Assembly (NCBI GenBank): GCA_028717325.1
Contig: JAQUOB010000031.1
Coordinates: 1 to 7,783, forward strand
Origin: Candidatus Margulisiibacteriota bacterium
GTDB lineage: Bacteria > Margulisbacteria > WOR-1 > O2-12-FULL-45-9 > XYB2-FULL-48-7
DNA: 7,783 nucleotides
Reading direction: 5' to 3'
The notes below the pieces were generated by a model. That model worked only from the letters and a program-made list of their open reading frames with translations. It searched no databases and had not been told where the DNA came from. Positions 4,861 to 7,783 of the stretch are shown here, in pieces. The translations under genes were made by a program, and so were the position numbers. Positions within the stretch are counted from its first letter, which is position 1, and every line of letters begins with the position of its first letter.

Positions 4861-6054
4861 TCATTCGACCCTGCGCTTGAACTTTGGATCATCAAAAGAA
4901 TAGGCAAAATGGGTGTGGGTCTCGTAGCGACCCTCAAGTATCGCCACGACATCTTCGATAAAGACAATTTCTTCATCGGTCGGAATGACAAATATCTTGA
5001 CGGGCGAGTTGTCGGCGGAAATGAGAGTTTCTTTTTCCCGGCTGATCGCCGCCTCGTTTTTCTTTTTATCCATGACCAAACCCATATTTCCCATGCCCTC
5101 GAGGACCGCCGCCCGGAGCTTCCAGTTAAGCTCACCCGCCCCAGCCGTAAAGACGACCGCGTCGACTTTGCCCAGCGCCGCCATGTAAGCTCCGATATAT
5201 TTTCTCAGGCGATAAGCTTCGATCTCGACCGCCAGTTGGGCCCGCCGGTCGCCGTCGGCTGCCGCTTTTTCGATATCGCGCCGGTCCATATACTTGCCGG
5301 TAATCCCCAACAAGCCGCTCTTTTTATTGAGAATGGTATCGAGCTCCTCCGCATAAAAGCCCTCTTTTTCGATCATAAAGAGAATGATGGCCGGGTCGAG
5401 GTCGCCGCAACGGGTGCCCATGACCGCGCCCTCCAGGGGAGTCAAACCCATGCTCGTGTCAACCGAGATACCCTCTTTGATAGCCGCGATGCTGACCCCG
5501 TTGCCGATATGCATGGTTATCAAATTCGTTTCGAGCGGCGGCTTGCCCAGCAGGACGGCCGCGCGCCGCGAAACATAGAGGTGCGAGGTGCCGTGGAAGC
5601 CGTAGCGCCGGACGCCGTACATGGCGTACCATTCGTAAGGCACCGCGTAAAGAAAAGCGTGTTCGGGCATGGTCTGGTGGAAAGCCGTGTCAAAGACCGC
5701 GATGTGAGGGATGCCCGGTAAAACTTCCTGGGCCGCTTCGATGCCGGCGATATTGGGCGGATTGTGCAGGGGGGCCAGGTCCTGGACATTTTTTATCGCC
5801 GCGAGCACTTCGTCGTTGATAAGCACGGAGCTCTTGAATTTCTCGCCGCCGTGGACCACCCGATGGCCGACGGCCGAGATCTCCGAAGAGGGAAGATTGT
5901 GTATTATTTGCTGAAGCGCTTCGCGGTGATTGGCCGGCCCGCCGCTGATCCCGATCCGCTCGATCATTCCGCTGGCCAGCGTTTGTCGTTTGCCCCAATG
6001 ATACAGCTTATATTTAACCGAAGAACTACCGCAATTTAAGGCCAAAATTATCAT
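4861..6054 (-). CDS. ackA: Acetate kinase
   Basis: 397 residues, normal length for the family. It catalyses reversible phosphate transfer between acetyl phosphate/ADP and acetate/ATP in the cytoplasm, the ATP-yielding step of acetate fermentation. Signature motifs are intact: LNCGSSSVKY at 6-15, GHRVVHGG with Arg65, the catalytic Asp122 in FDTAFH, HGTSH with His154, HIGNG at 182-186, GTRCGDLDP with Arg215, FTAGAGE at 302-308 (usually GIGE), and TDEE at 359-362. About 20 extra residues follow the last core helix (HTHFAYSFDDPKFKRRVE). Start ATG 6054 sits before the universal N-terminal strand; GGGA eight bases upstream is a weak ribosome site. The gene overlaps the 3' end of apbE by 29 bp and is followed after one base by the GlmU-like gene. 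The usual partner pta is not in the window. Confidence 0.97.
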   Translation of the reverse strand: MIILALNCGSSSVKYKLYHWGKRQTLASGMIERIGISGGPANHREALQQIIHNLPSSEISAVGHRVVHGGEKFKSSVLINDEVLAAIKNVQDLAPLHNPPNIAGIEAAQEVLPGIPHIAVFDTAFHQTMPEHAFLYAVPYEWYAMYGVRRYGFHGTSHLYVSRRAAVLLGKPPLETNLITMHIGNGVSIAAIKEGISVDTSMGLTPLEGAVMGTRCGDLDPAIILFMIEKEGFYAEELDTILNKKSGLLGITGKYMDRRDIEKAAADGDRRAQLAVEIEAYRLRKYIGAYMAALGKVDAVVFTAGAGELNWKLRAAVLEGMGNMGLVMDKKKNEAAISREKETLISADNSPVKIFVIPTDEEIVFIEDVVAILEGRYETHTHFAYSFDDPKFKRRVE

Positions 6055-6892
6055 GAATTATCCCATTCTTATCAACTATGATCGCCCTGACCCCGGCTGA
6101 CTTAGCCAACCGCATCCCCTCCGAAGGGCCTAAAACAAAGATCGCGGTCGAGAGGGCGTCCGCTAAATCGGCGTCTTTCCCCACAACCGTAACACTTAAA
6201 CATTTATCGGCTGGTTGGCCGGTCCTTGGATCAATTAAGTGCCCCGGCTGTTCGTATTGCGCCGAAGTCGACAGTGATTCCCCGTCATTCAGGGTAATAA
6301 CTTCAAGCACGTTTTCCCGGCGCCGCGGGTCACGGACGCCGATTCTCCAGCCGTTGCCGATCACTGCCATCGACGAGTGCATGTCAATTATAGCACTTTT
6401 CACTCCCTGCTTCAGCAGCAGCCGGCGGGCAGCTTCGACGGCGTAGCCCTTACCTATCCCGCCTAAATCTATTTTCAATTTTCTATTGTCGATTTTTACT
6501 TTTCTATTTGCTTGATCGAGGATCAAGCCAGCCGGTTGCCCGAGCGTAATGTCAAATGCCCCGTGAGAAAGCCGATCGACCTTTACCGCCAGCTTCAAAA
6601 CATCAAAGGTATCTGCCGAAACCTCAAGCGGCGCCCGGCCCGCCAAACGATTGATCAGGCCGATCTCGCCGTCGGGATTGAATTTACTCAGAAGCCGGTC
6701 CAGCCGCTTGATCTCATCAATGGCCCTCGCTGTCTCCTGCGGCGCGCCCGGCCCTGTCACTTTGACTCTCACAGTCGTCCCCATCACCCCGGCGGTCCGC
6801 TCGAACGTGACCGGCAATCTGGTATAGTAGAGTTCGAAAACGGCGGCGATCAGTAAAAAAATAAAAATGACGTAAGCGGGGCGCACTTTCAT
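6026..6892 (-). CDS. apbE: ApbE-family flavin transferase (FAD:protein FMN transferase), short form
   Basis: 288 residues from ATG 6892. ApbE enzymes attach FMN covalently to Thr or Ser of partner proteins such as Rnf/Nqr subunits, outside the cytoplasmic membrane. An N-terminal hydrophobic anchor (about 5-24) without lipobox Cys is followed by VMGTTVRVKV, FDITLG, DLGGIGKGYA, SLSTSAQYEQPGHLIDPRTGQP and DALSTAIFVLGPSEG, all ApbE hallmarks, including the HxIDPxTG and metal-site Asp regions. Two oddities: the segment between FDITLG and DLGGIGKGYA is much shorter than usual (the PL...LWGF region and what follows are missing, with a tandem heptad in place), and the usual Gly-Gly in the middle of the fold reads DMHSSMAVIG. 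It may thus be a divergent subgroup. No Rnf or Nqr gene is visible. The start has no Shine-Dalgarno; the promoter lies within 20 bases. The 63-codon upstream extension of the frame runs into pyrB and is rejected. Confidence 0.9.
   Translation of the reverse strand: MKVRPAYVIFIFLLIAAVFELYYTRLPVTFERTAGVMGTTVRVKVTGPGAPQETARAIDEIKRLDRLLSKFNPDGEIGLINRLAGRAPLEVSADTFDVLKLAVKVDRLSHGAFDITLGQPAGLILDQANRKVKIDNRKLKIDLGGIGKGYAVEAARRLLLKQGVKSAIIDMHSSMAVIGNGWRIGVRDPRRRENVLEVITLNDGESLSTSAQYEQPGHLIDPRTGQPADKCLSVTVVGKDADLADALSTAIFVLGPSEGMRLAKSAGVRAIIVDKNGIIHDNFGLKLR
6467..6508 (-). repeat. Tandem 21-bp duplication inside apbE
   Basis: Two adjacent 21-base units encode NRKVKID (6488-6508) and NRKLKID (6467-6487). 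The DNA is AT-rich compared with the rest of the gene. The units lie directly before the DLGG motif, at the place where the usual ApbE segment is shortened, so the duplication may mark a local deletion and repair event. Confidence 0.65.
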
Positions 6893-6898
6893 AGCCAA

Positions 6899-6909
6899 TA
6901 TGATATAAT
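6899..6909 (+). promoter_or_regulatory. Extended -10 promoter of pyrB
   Basis: TATGATATAAT matches the extended -10 consensus (TRTG, one base, TATAAT) at every position. No -35 box is seen at the usual distance, as is common with extended -10 promoters. The expected start site, near 6916-6918, leaves only about 3-5 bases before ATG 6921. Confidence 0.7.
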
Positions 6910-6934
6910 AGTTATTCAGGATGAACAAGGTCAA
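6905..6934 (-). promoter_or_regulatory. Divergent promoter of apbE, -10 overlapping that of pyrB
   Basis: On the minus strand TTGACC (6934-6929) is followed after 18 bases by TATTAT (6910-6905), each five of six to consensus. The -10 box shares five base pairs with the pyrB -10 (6904-6909), and the -35 box lies inside pyrB codons 3-5. Transcription would start about 6-10 bases before ATG 6892. Confidence 0.6.
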
Positions 6935-7783
6935 AGGGCTAAAATCAAAAGACCTGCTCGGCCTCAAAGATCTCGAAGTCGAGGAAATCAACCTCATTTT
7001 GGACACCGCCCGTTCGATGAAAGAGATCATTGCGCGCCCCATTCCCAAGGTGCCCACCCTGCTCGGCAAGCACATTATCACCCTGTTCTATGAGCCGTCG
7101 ACCCGGACCCGGACTTCTTTCAATACCGCCGCCAAAGTCCTCTCGGCCAACGTGACCAATGTGGCGGTTTCTTCTTCCAGCGTGGTCAAAGGCGAAAACC
7201 TGATCGACACCGTGAAAAACCTTGAGGTCATGGGGCTTGACTGCATCGTCATCCGCCACAGTATGGCCGGCGCGCCCCATCTGGCCGCCAGGAACTGCAA
7301 CGCTTCCGTCATCAACGCCGGCGACGGTTTTAACGAACATCCGACCCAGGGCCTGCTCGATATCTTCACGATGATCGACAAAAGAAAAACCGTCAAAGGC
7401 AAAAAAGTCCTGATCGTGGGCGACATCGCCCATTCACGGGTGGCCCGTTCGAACATCTGGGGGCTAAAAAAGCTGGGCGCCGAAGTGACCGTGGTCGGGC
7501 CGCCGACCCTGATCCCCAAGGACATAGAAAAAATGGGCGCCCGGGTTTCCTATAAGCTGGACGAGGAGATCAAGGATGCCGATTTCATCAATATGTTGAG
7601 GATCCAAAAGGAGCGGATGGAAAAAAGCTTTTTCCCGTCGATCGAGGAATACTCGGAGCTTTTCGGCCTCAACGCCGAAAGGCTGAGCCGGGCCAAAAAA
7701 GAAGTTATCGTCATGCACCCCGGCCCCATTAACCGCGGGGTTGAAATTACTTCAGAGGTGGCGGACGGCCCCTTCAACGTTAT
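6921..7783 (+). CDS. pyrB: Aspartate carbamoyltransferase catalytic subunit (3' partial)
   Basis: 287 codons are visible before the right edge; the family is usually about 305-310 residues, so only the last 20 or so are missing. The enzyme joins carbamoyl phosphate and aspartate, the committed step of pyrimidine synthesis. The carbamoyl-phosphate loop FYEPSTRTRTSF (56-67), the mobile loop SSSSVVKGENL with Lys90, EHPTQGLLD (139-147), a GDIAHSRVARS stretch (168-178) and MHPGPINRGVEI (265-276) are all intact. The start ATG 6921 is the only possibility: an in-frame stop (TAG 6909-6911) lies just upstream and the next residues already belong to the family core. AGG directly touches the ATG, too close for a Shine-Dalgarno. 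No PyrR-type attenuator or leader is possible in the 28-bp gap to apbE. Downstream pyrimidine genes, if any, are outside the window. Confidence 0.96.
   Translation, partial: MNKVKGLKSKDLLGLKDLEVEEINLILDTARSMKEIIARPIPKVPTLLGKHIITLFYEPSTRTRTSFNTAAKVLSANVTNVAVSSSSVVKGENLIDTVKNLEVMGLDCIVIRHSMAGAPHLAARNCNASVINAGDGFNEHPTQGLLDIFTMIDKRKTVKGKKVLIVGDIAHSRVARSNIWGLKKLGAEVTVVGPPTLIPKDIEKMGARVSYKLDEEIKDADFINMLRIQKERMEKSFFPSIEEYSELFGLNAERLSRAKKEVIVMHPGPINRGVEITSEVADGPFNV

Noticed and set aside
4860..5135. Upstream extension of the GlmU-like frame by 92 codons.
   Set aside because: It falls entirely inside ackA in another frame; its sequence is Arg/Ser-rich nonsense and the family-like part starts at Met 4859.
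4909..5721. A 270-codon plus-strand open frame.
   Set aside because: It is antisense to ackA, which is unmistakable; composition and lack of motifs mark it as a shadow.
6893..7081. Upstream extension of the apbE frame by 63 codons.
   Set aside because: It runs antisense through the pyrB 5' end; the membrane anchor and family sequence begin at ATG 6892.
6945..7718. Several minus-strand open frames opposite pyrB.
   Set aside because: They are shadows of the strongly conserved pyrB frame, with no motifs or ribosome sites.

Overview
The window reads as ordinary bacterial chromosome of moderate GC content, densely packed, with short intergenic gaps and several overlapping or nearly touching genes. 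I see no insertion sequence, phage gene, CRISPR array or rRNA. The left-hand genes (a lipoprotein with a lipobox and a probable outer-membrane-type beta-barrel protein) suggest a diderm (Gram-negative-type) cell. The tRNA has no encoded CCA. The mix of genes would fit an uncultivated anaerobic or fermentative lineage (for example a Margulisbacteria/Saganbacteria-like genome), but that placement is a guess and not something the sequence proves.

Layout. (a) 1-1856, minus strand: a two-gene unit, first a small predicted lipoprotein (1320-1856) and then a large protein with a helical N-terminal half and a beta-strand-rich C-terminal half that runs off the left edge (1-1306). The stop codon of the first overlaps the ribosome binding site of the second. 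(b) 1927-2917, minus strand: a membrane protein with bactofilin-like beta repeats (1992-2843), flanked by a near-consensus promoter and a strong intrinsic terminator. (c) 2935-3969, plus strand: a two-gene cobalt/nickel uptake unit, cbiM plus a PDGLE-domain CbiN-like partner, with its own near-consensus promoter and a 7-bp-arm inverted repeat over the -10 box that could be a metal-regulator operator. The CbiQ and CbiO subunits needed to power this transporter are not here. (d) 3971-6892, minus strand: apbE, ackA, a shortened GlmU-like left-handed beta-helix acyltransferase gene and tRNA-Gln(UUG), tightly packed and probably one transcription unit. (e) 6921 to the right edge, plus strand: pyrB, aspartate carbamoyltransferase, cut just before its C-terminus.

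The most striking local structure is the 28-bp gap between apbE and pyrB. The -10 boxes of two opposed promoters lie almost on top of each other there. Both predicted transcripts would begin only a few bases before their start codons, and neither gene has a usable Shine-Dalgarno sequence, whereas cbiM, the bactofilin-like gene and the barrel-like gene have good ones. This suggests a compact bidirectional promoter driving two leaderless or near-leaderless mRNAs. No clear novel multi-gene system is visible. The other points worth a second look are the barrel-like protein without a signal peptide, the orphan CbiM/CbiN-like pair, the tRNA squeezed between two genes, and the unusually short ApbE and GlmU-like proteins.
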